Shown one piece after another: positions 18,659-28,545 of a stretch of 64,000 bases of DNA. The stretch covers positions 124,001 to 188,000 of the forward strand of contig NZ_CP036271.1 of the NCBI RefSeq assembly GCF_007745175.1, in the 5' to 3' direction. The stretch comes from Caulifigura coniformis (GTDB taxonomy: Bacteria > Planctomycetota > Planctomycetia > Planctomycetales > Planctomycetaceae). Below the pieces are notes generated by a model that did no database searches, was not told the DNA's origin, and saw nothing but the letters and a program-made list of their open reading frames with translations. Each line of letters starts with the position of its first letter. The first letter of the stretch is position 1. Made by a program: the position numbers and the translations under genes.

Positions 18659-19741
18659 CTAACGGGCCTTCGAGGCATCGACGCCGGGGACGCGGATCGT
18701 CGCCCGCAGTCCGGGGAGGAGTGTCCCTTCCGGGTTGTCGAACTCGACCCAGACGCGGACTTCCTGGTTGATCGGGTCGACATCGGGCGAGACGAAGGTG
18801 ATCCGCCCGTCGAGCGAACGGACTCCCTCGTCCGAGCGGCTGACGTCGACGATCGCGTTCCGGCCGACGAGTGAACCGCTGGCTGCGGCGAGGGGCAGGA
18901 AGCCTTCTGCACGCAGGCGATTGAGGCGGATGACGCGGGCCACCTTGTCGCCCGGCTGCACCCATTCACCCGCGCGCCGGGGAAGCTCGACGACGACGCC
19001 TTCAATCGGCGAAACGGCGGCGCGCTGAGCGAAGTTCAGCGCGGCCGCATCGACGTTGTTGCGTTTCAGTTCCGCCTGCAGGCCGGCCAGTTCGAGCTGT
19101 GCCTGCGCTTCCTGCACCGCCAATTCCGCCTCCTCGACCGCCAGGCCCTGGGTCCGCATCGAAGCTTTCTTCGCTTCCAGCTTCAGCTTGAGCACCGACA
19201 ACTGGAATTCCGTCTGCTCGTGGGCGAGGGTCGCCTTTTCCAGTTCAAGTCGCAGGCCATCGAGCGTCGATTCGGAGACGCTGTTTTTCGAGGCCTCGCG
19301 GGAACGCTGCGCCCGCTGGTATTCGTTGTCGGCCACGTCGCGTGATTTCGCGGCGGCGCGGACGGCGACGTCGTTGAGCGCCTCGCTCTGGGCGACGTCG
19401 AACTCGATCTGCTGTTCGACGGCGATCTGTTTCTGCTTCTCGGCGGCTTTGAGGGCTGCAAGCAGGTGGCTCTTGTCCGCGGCCAGGAAGCGGGCCGATT
19501 CCAACTCGAGCCGGGCCCGCGCGCCGGCAAGCCGCGCTTCGCGGTCGTCGAGCTGGACGAGCGCCTGGCCAGGGAGGACGACTTCGCCTTCCCGCACGAG
19601 GAGCTTGTCGATTCGTCCGGCCTGCTCGGCGGGGACATCGGCATGCTCGATGAGCGAAAGGACAGCGCGTTCGACGACAAGATCGTCGGCGCGGGTGAGT
19701 CCCGGCAGGAGGAGCAGGATCAGAAACGCTTGCCACCGCAT
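18659..19741 (-). CDS. HlyD-family periplasmic adaptor (membrane fusion protein)
   Basis: Start set at ATG 19741, which gives an immediate signal peptide (MRWQAFLILLLLPGLTRADD); the frame extends 14 codons further without benefit. 360 residues. A lipoyl half (AGRIDKLLVREGEVVLPGQA) leads into a long Ala/Glu/Lys coiled-coil hairpin (about 60-235), then the second lipoyl half (AAVSPIEGVVVELPRRAGEW) and a beta-barrel. It would bridge an inner-membrane transporter and an outer-membrane pore. It is the first gene of an operon with the M50/HlyD fusion. No RND or ABC pump is adjacent. Confidence 0.88.
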   Translation of the reverse strand: MRWQAFLILLLLPGLTRADDLVVERAVLSLIEHADVPAEQAGRIDKLLVREGEVVLPGQALVQLDDREARLAGARARLELESARFLAADKSHLLAALKAAEKQKQIAVEQQIEFDVAQSEALNDVAVRAAAKSRDVADNEYQRAQRSREASKNSVSESTLDGLRLELEKATLAHEQTEFQLSVLKLKLEAKKASMRTQGLAVEEAELAVQEAQAQLELAGLQAELKRNNVDAAALNFAQRAAVSPIEGVVVELPRRAGEWVQPGDKVARVIRLNRLRAEGFLPLAAASGSLVGRNAIVDVSRSDEGVRSLDGRITFVSPDVDPINQEVRVWVEFDNPEGTLLPGLRATIRVPGVDASKAR

Positions 19742-19887
19742 GAGAAAGCCTTTGAAGCACTGAATGGAGGCTGCATGGGCCACGATACCCGAGCGGGGCG
19801 AGAGGGGTGAAGGATGGAGGCGGAAGGTGGAAGGATGAATGGGGGGACAGTGCGAGGGGAGGCTGCGTTCGAACGCCGCATGCGAAT

Positions 19888-21684
19888 TCAGGTCTGTGCT
19901 TGCGTCGAGGACACGAGGCTGACGAGTTGCTCGCCTGGCTTGGGATTGAGCGGCGAGCCGGGAGTTGCGATGCGAAGCTCGGCTTTCTCGGTGATGATGA
20001 AGAGGGGCACTGCGCTCGATCCATGCTGACGACGGAGGTCTTCGAAATCGAACGATTCGCTGAGGCGCGTCTTCTTGAGTTTCGCGCCGCCGCGGTGCCG
20101 GTCGACAAGATCGTCATACGTGCAGTGCTCTCCGAACAGGAATCGGCCGGTCGTCAGGCGGCCGGCCGATTTCGTCTTTTCATCGCGTTCGGATTCGGGA
20201 ATGAGCTGGAAGACGTTCGATCGGCCAAAGACTTCGGCGAATCGTTGTGCGGCGAGCGTGTTGACCTCGTCGTTATCCGTCAGGGCGAGCATCCGGCCGA
20301 GCCCACCGAGGTTGAGGTCGTCGATGATTCCTTCAGCGAGGGCGTTGCCCTGAAAGGTGGGCAGGTTCGCCATTCGGGCCGCGTGCACGTTACTACGGTT
20401 TGTATCGACGAGGAGGACGGGGATGCCGGCGTCCCGGACGACGGTCGCCAGTTCGCGGGAGAATTCGTGCGCGCCGACGATGAGAAGTCCTTGCGCGTGG
20501 GCAGAGGCGAACCCCAGCCGCCGGGCGAGCCAGGGGGCGCTGAGTCCGTAGACGGCGACGGTGCAGACGACGACCAGGAATGTCGTTTCCACCAGGCCGT
20601 TGGCCGCGGATCCGAGCTTGAGGGCGAACACGGACGAGACCGCGGCGGCGACGATCCCGCGGGGCGCGAACCAGGCGAGGAAGCACCTCTCGGCAATGGT
20701 CAGGTCGCTGCGGAGCGTGGACAGCCAGACTGCCGCAGGCCGCACGACGAGGATGAGCCAGATCACGAACGCGAGGTTGCTCCAGGCGACACTGGCGAAC
20801 TGCTCGAGTCGGAGGCGGGCGGCGAGGACGATGAACAGGCTGCCGATCAATACGACACGGAGGTTTTCCTTGAACTCGAGGACGTGGGCGACGGCGATCT
20901 TCGACTGATTGGCGAGGATGACGCCCATGACGGTGACCGTGAGCAGGCCCGATTCTTCCCGGAGAGCGTTGGATGCGACGAATGCGGCGAGGACGAGCGT
21001 CAGGGCGACGGGGTTTTCGAGCGCGTCGGGAATCTGGTGGCGTCTCAGGCATTCCGTGAGCAGCCAGGCGGCCGCGGCGCCGAGCCCCGCGCCGACCGCG
21101 AGGGTCGCGATGGAATCTCGCATGGAGGCGAGTCCCAGATCCAGAAGCCCGGTGTGCTCGCCGTGCTGAATTGCCTCGAAGACGAGGACGGCCAACACAG
21201 CGCCGATGGGATCGACGACGATTCCTTCCCACTTGGCGATCGGGCCGACGGCGCCGGTCGGCCTGATCTCGCGAAGCAGCGGCCCGATGACGGTCGGGCC
21301 GGTCACAACGAGGATCGCCCCCAGGAGCAGCGCGACGGAGGAACTCATGCCGAGGATCCACCAGGCCCCGGCTGTCGCCAGGATCCAGGTGACGGCCACG
21401 CCGATGGTCAACAGCCCGAGCAGAACCTTCCCAATCGAACGGAGTTCAGACCATTTGAGGCTGAGTCCTCCTTCGAACAGGATCAGGGCGACAGAGAGCG
21501 AGACGATCGGGAAGAGTGCATCGCCCGCGAACTCATCGGGCTTGAGCAGGTGCGTCAGCGGCCCTGCGACAAACCCGAACACGAGCAACACCAGAATTGA
21601 GGGCAGCTTCAGCCGCCACGCCAGCCACTGAGCCCCCGTTCCGAGGACCAGAACGGCGACCAATGACGCTGTCACGCTCTCCAT
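19888..21684 (-). CDS. CPA1-type cation/proton antiporter with C-terminal TrkA-N domain
   Basis: 598 residues. Residues 1-400 hold about 12 membrane segments with CPA signatures (LILFEGGLSLKW, VVTGPTVIGPLLRE, KWEGIVVDPIGAVLAV, the last containing the expected Asp). Residues about 405-520 form a Rossmann TrkA-N regulatory domain (GLLIVGAHEFSRELA, LLVDTNRSNVHAARM). The end (PLFIITEKAELRIATPGSPL) looks like a partial TrkA-C. It exchanges Na+ or K+ for H+ across the inner membrane. It is the last gene of trkA-trkH-antiporter, 15 nt after trkH, so efflux and uptake are likely co-expressed. Confidence 0.9.
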   Translation of the reverse strand: MESVTASLVAVLVLGTGAQWLAWRLKLPSILVLLVFGFVAGPLTHLLKPDEFAGDALFPIVSLSVALILFEGGLSLKWSELRSIGKVLLGLLTIGVAVTWILATAGAWWILGMSSSVALLLGAILVVTGPTVIGPLLREIRPTGAVGPIAKWEGIVVDPIGAVLAVLVFEAIQHGEHTGLLDLGLASMRDSIATLAVGAGLGAAAAWLLTECLRRHQIPDALENPVALTLVLAAFVASNALREESGLLTVTVMGVILANQSKIAVAHVLEFKENLRVVLIGSLFIVLAARLRLEQFASVAWSNLAFVIWLILVVRPAAVWLSTLRSDLTIAERCFLAWFAPRGIVAAAVSSVFALKLGSAANGLVETTFLVVVCTVAVYGLSAPWLARRLGFASAHAQGLLIVGAHEFSRELATVVRDAGIPVLLVDTNRSNVHAARMANLPTFQGNALAEGIIDDLNLGGLGRMLALTDNDEVNTLAAQRFAEVFGRSNVFQLIPESERDEKTKSAGRLTTGRFLFGEHCTYDDLVDRHRGGAKLKKTRLSESFDFEDLRRQHGSSAVPLFIITEKAELRIATPGSPLNPKPGEQLVSLVSSTQAQT

Positions 21685-21699
21685 TGCACGATTCCTTCT

Positions 21700-23229
21700 C
21701 TACGGACCAGTCCACGTCCACGGATCTGGCGTTTGTTTCCCATTCCTCGTCGTCGACCTGCGGCGTCTGACAATCGACATTCCCAGCAGGAGCGCGGGAA
21801 TAATCTCGAGTCGACCGAGCCACATGCACCCGATGAGCGTCAGCTTGGCCGGCCACGGCAGGCTGGGGTGCGTGATGCCGGTCGACAGTCCGACATTACT
21901 CTGGGCGGAGGCGGCTTCGAGGAAGACTTCGCTGAGCTCGTATCGGCCTGGCGTGAAGTGCAGGAGGACGATGACGGCTGCCGCGAGCAGAATGAGCCAG
22001 ATCACGACGAGAATGGCGGCCGATTCGACGAGCCGTTCACCTTCTTCGGCGGAAAGCGGCCTGCCATCGAGGCGATAGCGCATGAACTCGTGCCGGGTGA
22101 GGTGGATGCGGCGAAATCGCCATTTCAGGCCTTTATAGAGGAGGACAAGCCGGAGTTCTTTCAGGCCGCCGGCTGTGGATCCCGCGGCCCCGCCGATGAT
22201 CATCGCTCCGCACAGGAGGAGCTGCGCCGTGGGCGTCCAGAGATGGAGATCGGCCGCCTGGAAGCCGGCCGTCGACAACGCCGACACCCAGTGAAACAGC
22301 GAGTCGATCCAGCGGGCGTCGGATGTGCCCCAGTAGTTTTCGGCGGCGACGACGGGCGGACCGATCAAGACAAGCAGCCAGAGCAGCCGGTGCTGCGAGT
22401 CGGACCAGAACGCCGACAACCGGCGCGACGTCAGAAAGTCATAGTGGATCGCGAAGCTCAACATTCCCGCGAGCATGACCGGGATCAGCGCGAGTCGGAT
22501 ACCCGGTCCGAAATCGGCAATGTTTCCATCGGTCACACCGAATCCGCCCGTCGCGATGCCTGTCATGGCGTGATTGAGCGACTCCCACCAGGTCATGCCG
22601 GCCAGCTTCAGTCCCAGAATGCTGAGGGCCGTGTAGAGCAGATAGATTCGCCAGATCATGCGGGCCGTGGCGGCGATCGAGGGGAGAATGCGATCTTCGC
22701 GTCCTTCGCCGAAGTAGAGGTGATGCGCGCCGACGGCGGGTCGGAGGACGGCCAGCATCATTACGAGGACTCCGATCCCGCCAATCCATTCGGAGAACGA
22801 GCGCCACCATTGGAGGCTTCGTGGAAGCGTGCCGGGCCGGATCGCCATCGTAAGTCCCGTCCCGGTGAAGCCGGAGAACGATTCGAAGACGGCGTTCCAG
22901 GGGGCGTGCAGCTGGTTGGGTTCGGCCTGTGAGACCACCGGTCCGGTCCCGGTGGCGAGAAACGGAATCGCCCCCATGAGCGGAATCACCAGCCAGGCCA
23001 GCGCGGAAACGAGCATGGCCTCGGCCTGGCGCGTCGGTTCGGCCTGGCGGCAGGACCAGTAGAGAATCTGCCCGAGGGCGATACTGACCGCGGCGGTCCA
23101 CAGAAAACCGGGAGCGGCGTAGCCCTCGCCGGCCAGGAAGCAGATTGGCGTCGAGAGCAACGCCATCGCCGCCGGTACATGCAGGACCAGTCCGATGTCG
23201 CGCGCAATTGTTTGAACCGATCGGTTCAT
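21700..23229 (-). CDS. trkH: Trk-type potassium uptake membrane subunit
   Basis: 509 residues with the four-fold membrane-pore-membrane layout of TrkH/KtrB. The four selectivity-loop segments are visible: FSGFTGTGLT, MTGIATGGFGVTD, LSTAGFQAADL and AQSNVGLSTGIT. The conserved SEWIGGIGVLV follows the first loop. It works with TrkA, encoded 10 nt upstream, to import K+. Length and motif order are normal, with no break. Confidence 0.93.
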   Translation of the reverse strand: MNRSVQTIARDIGLVLHVPAAMALLSTPICFLAGEGYAAPGFLWTAAVSIALGQILYWSCRQAEPTRQAEAMLVSALAWLVIPLMGAIPFLATGTGPVVSQAEPNQLHAPWNAVFESFSGFTGTGLTMAIRPGTLPRSLQWWRSFSEWIGGIGVLVMMLAVLRPAVGAHHLYFGEGREDRILPSIAATARMIWRIYLLYTALSILGLKLAGMTWWESLNHAMTGIATGGFGVTDGNIADFGPGIRLALIPVMLAGMLSFAIHYDFLTSRRLSAFWSDSQHRLLWLLVLIGPPVVAAENYWGTSDARWIDSLFHWVSALSTAGFQAADLHLWTPTAQLLLCGAMIIGGAAGSTAGGLKELRLVLLYKGLKWRFRRIHLTRHEFMRYRLDGRPLSAEEGERLVESAAILVVIWLILLAAAVIVLLHFTPGRYELSEVFLEAASAQSNVGLSTGITHPSLPWPAKLTLIGCMWLGRLEIIPALLLGMSIVRRRRSTTRNGKQTPDPWTWTGP

Positions 23230-23239
23230 GGGGGACCGA

Positions 23240-23902
23240 TCAGCCGGTGAACACTCGGAGTTGGTCGGACTTCAATGTGGATTGCGAGTAAATCCGCAGG
23301 TGATCCGCGGCCTGCAGCGTGGTCGCCCCGCGTCCCGGCAGCAGGAGTTCACCGCGCTCGACCGTGAGGATCAGCGTCGACTCGGGTAGCAGCTTTGCCT
23401 CGCCGACCTCCGCCAGGCTTTTGCCGACGAGTGGGGAACCCGGTGCGACGACGATCTCGAACAGATCGCCGCCTCCCGGAAGCGTGACGAATTCGACGAT
23501 GGCCGGCTGACGAACAAAACCGTAGAGGTGCCGGGCGACGATGACATCGGGGTCCGTGAGAATCTGGACGCCGAGCCGCTCGAAGAGCGGGACGTGATCC
23601 GTCTGGCTGACGAGGGTCACGAGCGACCGGATTCCAGCCTGCCGGCCGAGGAACATGGTCATCAGGTTGGCGGAATCGTCGCTGGTGGTCGCGATCAGGG
23701 CGTCGGCCTTGTCGCCGCCGGCTTCCTTGAGGATGTCTCCATGCGCGATATTGGCGTGCAGAACGCGGGCGTCATAGCGTCGCGCCGCCGCCTCGGCCCG
23801 GTCTGCTCGCTCTTCAATCAGGACGACTTCGTGTCGATCCGCGATCGCCAGTTCGATCATCCGGGATCCGATCGAGCCGCAACCAACGACGATGATGTAC
23901 AT
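23240..23902 (-). CDS. trkA: Trk system NAD-binding regulatory subunit
   Basis: 220 residues from ATG 23902, where the Rossmann fold starts at once (MYIIVVGCGSIGSRM, GxGxxG). The frame extends 42 codons upstream in Arg/Pro-rich sequence that is unlikely to be translated. Residues 1-125 are TrkA-N; about 135-215 are TrkA-C (VAPGSPLVGKSLAEV, TLILTVERGELLLPGRGATTL). It is a single-unit KtrA/TrkA gating ring subunit controlling TrkH. It heads the trkA-trkH-antiporter operon. Confidence 0.92.
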   Translation of the reverse strand: MYIIVVGCGSIGSRMIELAIADRHEVVLIEERADRAEAAARRYDARVLHANIAHGDILKEAGGDKADALIATTSDDSANLMTMFLGRQAGIRSLVTLVSQTDHVPLFERLGVQILTDPDVIVARHLYGFVRQPAIVEFVTLPGGGDLFEIVVAPGSPLVGKSLAEVGEAKLLPESTLILTVERGELLLPGRGATTLQAADHLRIYSQSTLKSDQLRVFTG

Positions 23903-24142
23903 CGATGAGGGAGTTCCCTGCTGTGGAGATCGCTCGAGGCCGACGATTTGACGCCGGCTCGCCATCAACAGTTCTCTGGAATCGCGGCGTCGCCGGCAAG
24001 TGTCCGGCCGAGGGCCGGCGATTGCCACCCGGGGCAGTTCGGATGCCGATGACGACGATTCGACGACCCTGGTTTCGCAGGGTATGCTTGCTCATTGGCT
24101 GAGTTTCTGTTGAGCGCGCGGGCTGTCGTCAAGCGAGGACGT

Positions 24143-24751
24143 ATGCCGAAGACTGTGAAGCCGGGGTCGAAGAAAACGACCAGGCAACCGACGTTGACGG
24201 TCTACCAGCGCGATCGCAAGGAATCGCTGACGTTTGAGCAGGCGTTTGTCCGCGCCCACCGGATGCTGCTGCGGGGCAAAGTGGCGGTGGCGCTACAAAT
24301 GATCGAGTGGCTGGAGCGGACTCAGCCCGGGGATCGGTGTGTCGCGGTGCTCCATGCGCGGGCCGCAGCCCGTTCGGGGGATTTCGCGGGCTGCAGCCGG
24401 CTCCTGACTGCCGCATTTCGAGACGATGAGCGGCTGGTCGATGTCGCGGGGCAGTTGCACACGGCAGTGGTGTTTCGCGCAACCGGCCTCTATCCGTCGG
24501 CCCGCGCCGAGCTGCGCGAGTTGTGCGAGAGGCATCCGGAACTGCCCTCGCTGTGGTTGCTGGCGGGGGATTTGTGGCAGGTTGTCGGGCGGCGGGACAG
24601 GGCCGTGCAGTCGTGGAAGGAAGCGATCCGGCATGACTATCCGACGAAGCTGATTTCGAAGGCGGCTGGCAAGCGGATCGAGGAGGCGACAGCGGTGGCA
24701 GCGAAGCCTCGGCGGGCGGAAGCGAAGCGGGCGGGGGCGAAGCGGCGATAG
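24143..24751 (+). CDS. TPR-like helical protein of unknown function
   Basis: 202 residues from ATG 24143, chosen for its GAGG site; an in-frame start at 24095 is possible. The basic N-terminus is followed by paired helices typical of tetratricopeptide repeats (FVRAHRMLLRGKVAVALQMI, LHARAAARSGDFAGCSRLL, WLLAGDLWQVVGRRDRAVQS). The C-terminus is a Lys/Arg/Ala tail that could bind nucleic acid or protein. It has no signal peptide. It diverges from trkA. Confidence 0.65.
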   Translation: MPKTVKPGSKKTTRQPTLTVYQRDRKESLTFEQAFVRAHRMLLRGKVAVALQMIEWLERTQPGDRCVAVLHARAAARSGDFAGCSRLLTAAFRDDERLVDVAGQLHTAVVFRATGLYPSARAELRELCERHPELPSLWLLAGDLWQVVGRRDRAVQSWKEAIRHDYPTKLISKAAGKRIEEATAVAAKPRRAEAKRAGAKRR

Positions 24752-24806
24752 GGGTTAGCGGCTCAGACAGAAGTCTGTGCCGCCAGAGATGAGGAATCCT
24801 AAACGC

Positions 24807-24843
24807 CACGCACCCCGGCTGCTCCCAGCAGCCGGGGTGCGTG
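24807..24843. terminator. Bidirectional intrinsic terminator / dispersed hairpin
   Basis: A perfect 17-bp stem (24807-24823 with 24827-24843) with a 3-nt loop lies between the convergent ends at 24751 and 24880. It lacks a clear T-tract. Its arm core GCACCCCGGC recurs in a hairpin at 58598-58629, so it may also be a copy of a dispersed palindrome. Confidence 0.7.
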
Positions 24844-24879
24844 ATCGTTGGCAACATTCGCGACAGGCGAAAGCCTGCC

Positions 24880-27750
24880 CTACCCCGCGAAGGCTTCGGC
24901 GAGGAGCTTGGCCTGCTCGCGTTCGTGGGCGCTGTGGGAGCCGGTGGCCGGGCTGGCGCTGGCGGGGCGGCTGACGCAGCTGAACGGATACTTGTTGAAC
25001 ATCCGTTCGCCGTAGTGAATCCGCAGGAACCGCCAGGCGCCCATGTTTTCCGGTTCGTCCTGAACCCAGACCACGGGAGTCCCTTCCGGGTAGACGGCCA
25101 GCAGGTCGTGCAGGACCGTCTTGTGGAGCGGGTAGAGTTCTTCCAGCCGGAGGATGGCCATGTCGTCGCGTTTCTCGGCCGCGCGCTTCTGGACGAGGTC
25201 GAAGTAGACGCGGCCGGAGCACATCAGGATGCGGTTGACCTTCTGTGGCTCCGTGACCTGCGTGTCGCCAATGATCGGTTCGAACTGGCCGGTGGCGCAC
25301 TCTTCGAGCGTCGACGTACAGGCGGGAAGCCGGAACAGCGACTTGGGCGTCATCACCACCAGCGGCTTCTTCCACTTGCGGAGCGTCTGCCGACGGAGCA
25401 GGTGGAACATCTGGGCCGGCGTGCTCGGCTGGCAGATCTGGTAGTTGTCGTCGGCCGCCATCTGCAGGAAGCGTTCAAGGCGGGCGCTGGAGTGCTCGGG
25501 GCCCTGGCCTTCATAGCCATGCGGAAGGAGCATCACGAGCTGGCTGAGGCGATCCCACTTGTCTTCGGCACTGGTGATGAACTGATCGATGATCACCTGG
25601 CCGGCGTTGGCGAAGTCGCCGAACTGGGCTTCCCAGATAATCAGCCCTTCGGGGCAGTCGAGGCTGTAGCCGTACTCGAAACCGAGGACGCCGGCTTCCG
25701 ACAGCGGGCTGTTGTAGATCTCGACACGGCCGCGCTCGGGCTCGATGTTCTTGAGCGGTTTGAACGTGTGGCCGTCGTTGTAGTCGAACAGCACGGCGTG
25801 GCGGTGGCTGAACGTGCCGCGGCGGACGTCCTGGCCCGAGATGCGGAGCGGGCGGCCTTCCGTCAGCAGGCTTCCGAACGCGAGGGCTTCGGCCGCGCCC
25901 CAGTCGAGGGGCTTCCGGCCTTCGGCCATGTCCTTGCGGGACTCGAGCACCAGCTTCTGGATCTTCGGATGCGGCGTGAAATCGTCGGGAACGACGGTCT
26001 GCGCGAGCAGGATCTTCGACAGCTTCTCGATGGCGACTGCGGTGGCCGGATTGTCGGCCTGAGACGCCGGGCCACCGATGAAGCCCGACCAGATGCCGCC
26101 CCAGTGGTCGACTGTCCGCATGAACTTGTCGCTGCGGGCCTCGGTCAGTTCGTTGTCGAGTTTGACGCGACGCTCTTCGCCGATCTTCTCGGCCTCTTCG
26201 CGCGTCACGCCCCGCTGCCCCAGGAGGTGCTGCAGGTACGACTCGAACATGTGGGGGCGCTGCTTGATCGCCTTGTACATGACGGGCTGCGTGTATTCCG
26301 GCTCGTCGCCTTCGTTGTGACCGCGGCGGCGGTAGCAGTACATGTCGATCACGACGTCGCGGCGGAACTTGCGTCGGAAGTCGAGGGCGAGGCTCACGAC
26401 CTGGGCGACGGCTTCCGGATCTTCCCCGTTCACGTGGAAGATCGGGCTCTGCAGCATCTTCGCGATGTCGGACGAGTAGGTCGTCGAGCGGGCTTCGTCC
26501 GGAGAGGTGGTGAATCCGACCTGGTTGTTGAGGACGATGTGGATCGTCCCGCCGATCTTGTACCCCTTCAGCTCGGCGAGGTTCAGCGTTTCCTGGACGA
26601 CGCCTTCGCCCGCGAATGCGGCGTCGCCGTGGATCAGGATGCAGGCGCCATGCTCGCGGCGGAAATCGCGGAAGCGGTCCTGCTTCGCGCGAATACGCCC
26701 CTGCGCCACCGTGTTGACGTACTCAAGATGGCTCGGGTTGAAGCACAGCGACAGGTGGACCTTCTTCCCCTGCGACGTGAAGTAATCGGAGCTGTGCCCC
26801 ATGTGATACTTGACGTCGCCGTGCCCGAAGTGGAGGTTCGGGTCCTTGTCGTCGAACTCGCGGAAGATCATCCGCGGGCTCTTGTGCATGATATTCACCA
26901 GCACGTTCAGGCGTCCGCGGTGGGCCATGCCGATCACGACTTCGCGGACCCCTTCATTACCGGCCTTCTCGATGGCGAGGTCGAGAAGCGGGATGAGAGT
27001 CTCGCCGCCTTCGAGCGAGAACGACTTCTTGCCGACGAACTTCTTCGCGAGGAACTCCTCGAATACGACGGCGTCGGCGAGGCGCTTCAGGATGCGGACC
27101 TGCTCTTCGTGCTTGAGGCGCAGTCGGTTGCCGGTCTTTTCCATTTCCTCCTGCAGCCATTCGCGGACGCGGAGGCTGTCGATGTGCATGAACTGCACGC
27201 CGATGTTGCGGGAGTAGGTGGTTTTCAGCCAGTTGATGAGCTGCCGGAGCGTGCGCACGTCGGGCCCGCCGACGGTCGCCGTCGAGAGTTCGCGATCCAT
27301 GTCTTCATCGGTGAATCCGTAGAAGGTGGGATCGAGTTCGGGCGGGGCGGAGCGGGGCTGTCCGAGAGGGTCGAGGCTGGCGGCGATATGTCCGCGGACG
27401 CGGTAGTTGCGGATGAGCGTGTCCACCCTCTCCTGGTGGGCGGCGACGTCCATCCGTCGTTCGCCGGGGGTGCTCTTGGAGGTGGCCGGCGCTTCTCCGG
27501 GGGGATTGAAGATGCTGCGGGGAGCGAAGGGGGGCTCGGGAGTCCAGCTGGCCTGGACGGCGCCGTTGCCGGCGTTCTCCGAGGAATGCATGGCGTCGAA
27601 GAACGTCGCCCACTCGGGGGGGACGGTGTCGCGCCCTCTCAGGAATGACTCATACAGCTCTTCGACGTACCCCAGGCTCTGGCTGTTCAGTGCGGGTGCG
27701 GCGATCTTGGCAAGGCTTTGGCCGTTGCCGTTTCCATTGGAGTTTGCCAC
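24880..27750 (-). CDS. sucA: 2-oxoglutarate dehydrogenase E1 component
   Basis: 956 residues, normal for the thiamine-diphosphate E1 subunit of the TCA-cycle complex. The N-terminus has the E2-binding helix ([17 protein letters not shown]). Visible core motifs: [26 protein letters not shown], the thiamine-binding [17 protein letters not shown]...NNQVGFTT, and [13 protein letters not shown]. The C-terminal transketolase half includes [22 protein letters not shown], here with the last residues seen in sequence. E2 and E3 genes are not in the window. Substrate-binding His and Ser residues look intact. Confidence 0.96.
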   Translation of the reverse strand: MANSNGNGNGQSLAKIAAPALNSQSLGYVEELYESFLRGRDTVPPEWATFFDAMHSSENAGNGAVQASWTPEPPFAPRSIFNPPGEAPATSKSTPGERRMDVAAHQERVDTLIRNYRVRGHIAASLDPLGQPRSAPPELDPTFYGFTDEDMDRELSTATVGGPDVRTLRQLINWLKTTYSRNIGVQFMHIDSLRVREWLQEEMEKTGNRLRLKHEEQVRILKRLADAVVFEEFLAKKFVGKKSFSLEGGETLIPLLDLAIEKAGNEGVREVVIGMAHRGRLNVLVNIMHKSPRMIFREFDDKDPNLHFGHGDVKYHMGHSSDYFTSQGKKVHLSLCFNPSHLEYVNTVAQGRIRAKQDRFRDFRREHGACILIHGDAAFAGEGVVQETLNLAELKGYKIGGTIHIVLNNQVGFTTSPDEARSTTYSSDIAKMLQSPIFHVNGEDPEAVAQVVSLALDFRRKFRRDVVIDMYCYRRRGHNEGDEPEYTQPVMYKAIKQRPHMFESYLQHLLGQRGVTREEAEKIGEERRVKLDNELTEARSDKFMRTVDHWGGIWSGFIGGPASQADNPATAVAIEKLSKILLAQTVVPDDFTPHPKIQKLVLESRKDMAEGRKPLDWGAAEALAFGSLLTEGRPLRISGQDVRRGTFSHRHAVLFDYNDGHTFKPLKNIEPERGRVEIYNSPLSEAGVLGFEYGYSLDCPEGLIIWEAQFGDFANAGQVIIDQFITSAEDKWDRLSQLVMLLPHGYEGQGPEHSSARLERFLQMAADDNYQICQPSTPAQMFHLLRRQTLRKWKKPLVVMTPKSLFRLPACTSTLEECATGQFEPIIGDTQVTEPQKVNRILMCSGRVYFDLVQKRAAEKRDDMAILRLEELYPLHKTVLHDLLAVYPEGTPVVWVQDEPENMGAWRFLRIHYGERMFNKYPFSCVSRPASASPATGSHSAHEREQAKLLAEAFAG

Positions 27751-28092
27751 GAGGGTGGATCCTTGAATCGATGCGGCCGCGGGGCCGGTAGCGGAGGGAG
27801 CTGAAGCTGAGGCGGGGACAGCGATGGTCCGCGGTCGTTTAAGAAATAGGGTGCAGTTCCGACAAGTGCGATGGCGGCCGTTCAGGCACCCTGGTCACCA
27901 GGGGAAGCGAACTCACGCCGCTTCGTCGGGCCTGCCTCACTTTTGGTGTTCCCGGAGTCTAGGACGACCGTCCATTGCCGCAAAGGACGACTCGGTGCGG
28001 CGACCTCCAAAACCCGCAAAATCTTCCGATTCCGGCCGATCGGTCCCGAGTCCGGGAACGTCCTGATCCGACCTTCTGGCGCGGGCCACCGC

Positions 28093-28121
28093 TTGACTTC
28101 GGGTGTTGGCTTGACTGTAAT
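28093..28121 (+). promoter_or_regulatory. Sigma-70-like promoter candidate
   Basis: TTGACT (28093-28098), 17-nt spacer, TGTAAT (28116-28121). Both boxes are close to consensus and the spacing is ideal. It points toward the ketosynthase-like gene 425 nt downstream and would give a long leader containing the nested hairpin. Confidence 0.5.
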
Positions 28122-28133
28122 AAATCGGTCAGT

Positions 28134-28188
28134 CACACCGGAACTGTGGTCAGGCTGTCCGGCAAGCTCTTTGCCGTTCACCGGTGTG
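28134..28188 (+). ncRNA. Candidate structured leader RNA (nested hairpin)
   Basis: A perfect 8-bp outer stem (CACACCGG 28134-28141 with CCGGTGTG 28181-28188) encloses an inner 6-bp hairpin (CGGCAA 28160-28165 with TTGCCG 28171-28176). It starts 13 nt after the -10-like box. No known riboswitch class is recognised. It could be a leader element or a small RNA. Confidence 0.3.
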
Positions 28189-28545
28189 GCCGTTGAGACC
28201 TTCTGCTGGCACTCAGCAGGAGTGACGAGTTCAGTCGCGTTAAGTGCTTCTGGCTCAATGAGTACGGTTCAAACTGAAGGTCAGGAATTCCTGGCCGGCA
28301 ACCGCGGAAGATCCTTCAGCGCCGACGAGTGGAGTCGCAGGCGCAGGACGGCCTTCCGCAAGACGTAACGTCCTCACGAGGGTCGCGCCCTGCGAGACCG
28401 GTTTATTCCCGGCCGCAGTCATCTGCGTGTCCCAACTGGCGGACATTGCCGGTCCGGCTCATCCCGATCGAGACGGTGTTCCGATAATCCAATCGGGAAC
28501 CCGCCTCTTCCGGGCGTTGGCCTTCCTGTTTTCAAGGGTCTGGCT

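Larger units (their letters stand above)
27751..28545. other. 795-nt intergenic region with promoter and structured-RNA candidate
   Basis: The gap separates the divergent sucA and ketosynthase-like genes. Frames here give low-complexity Arg/Ser-rich translations with no ribosome site, so I call no protein. It contains a sigma-70-like promoter candidate (28093-28121), a nested hairpin (28134-28188) and a further small hairpin (CTGCTG/CAGCAG near 28203-28219). AT content rises around the promoter. Confidence 0.5.

Noticed and set aside
24841-27648. 935-residue plus-strand frame opposite sucA
   Set aside because: Shadow of the sucA codons in GC-rich DNA; no domain or start signal.
27871-28368. 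165-residue frame in the 795-nt gap
   Set aside because: Ser/Arg-rich without recognisable fold or ribosome site, and it crosses the promoter and hairpin candidates.
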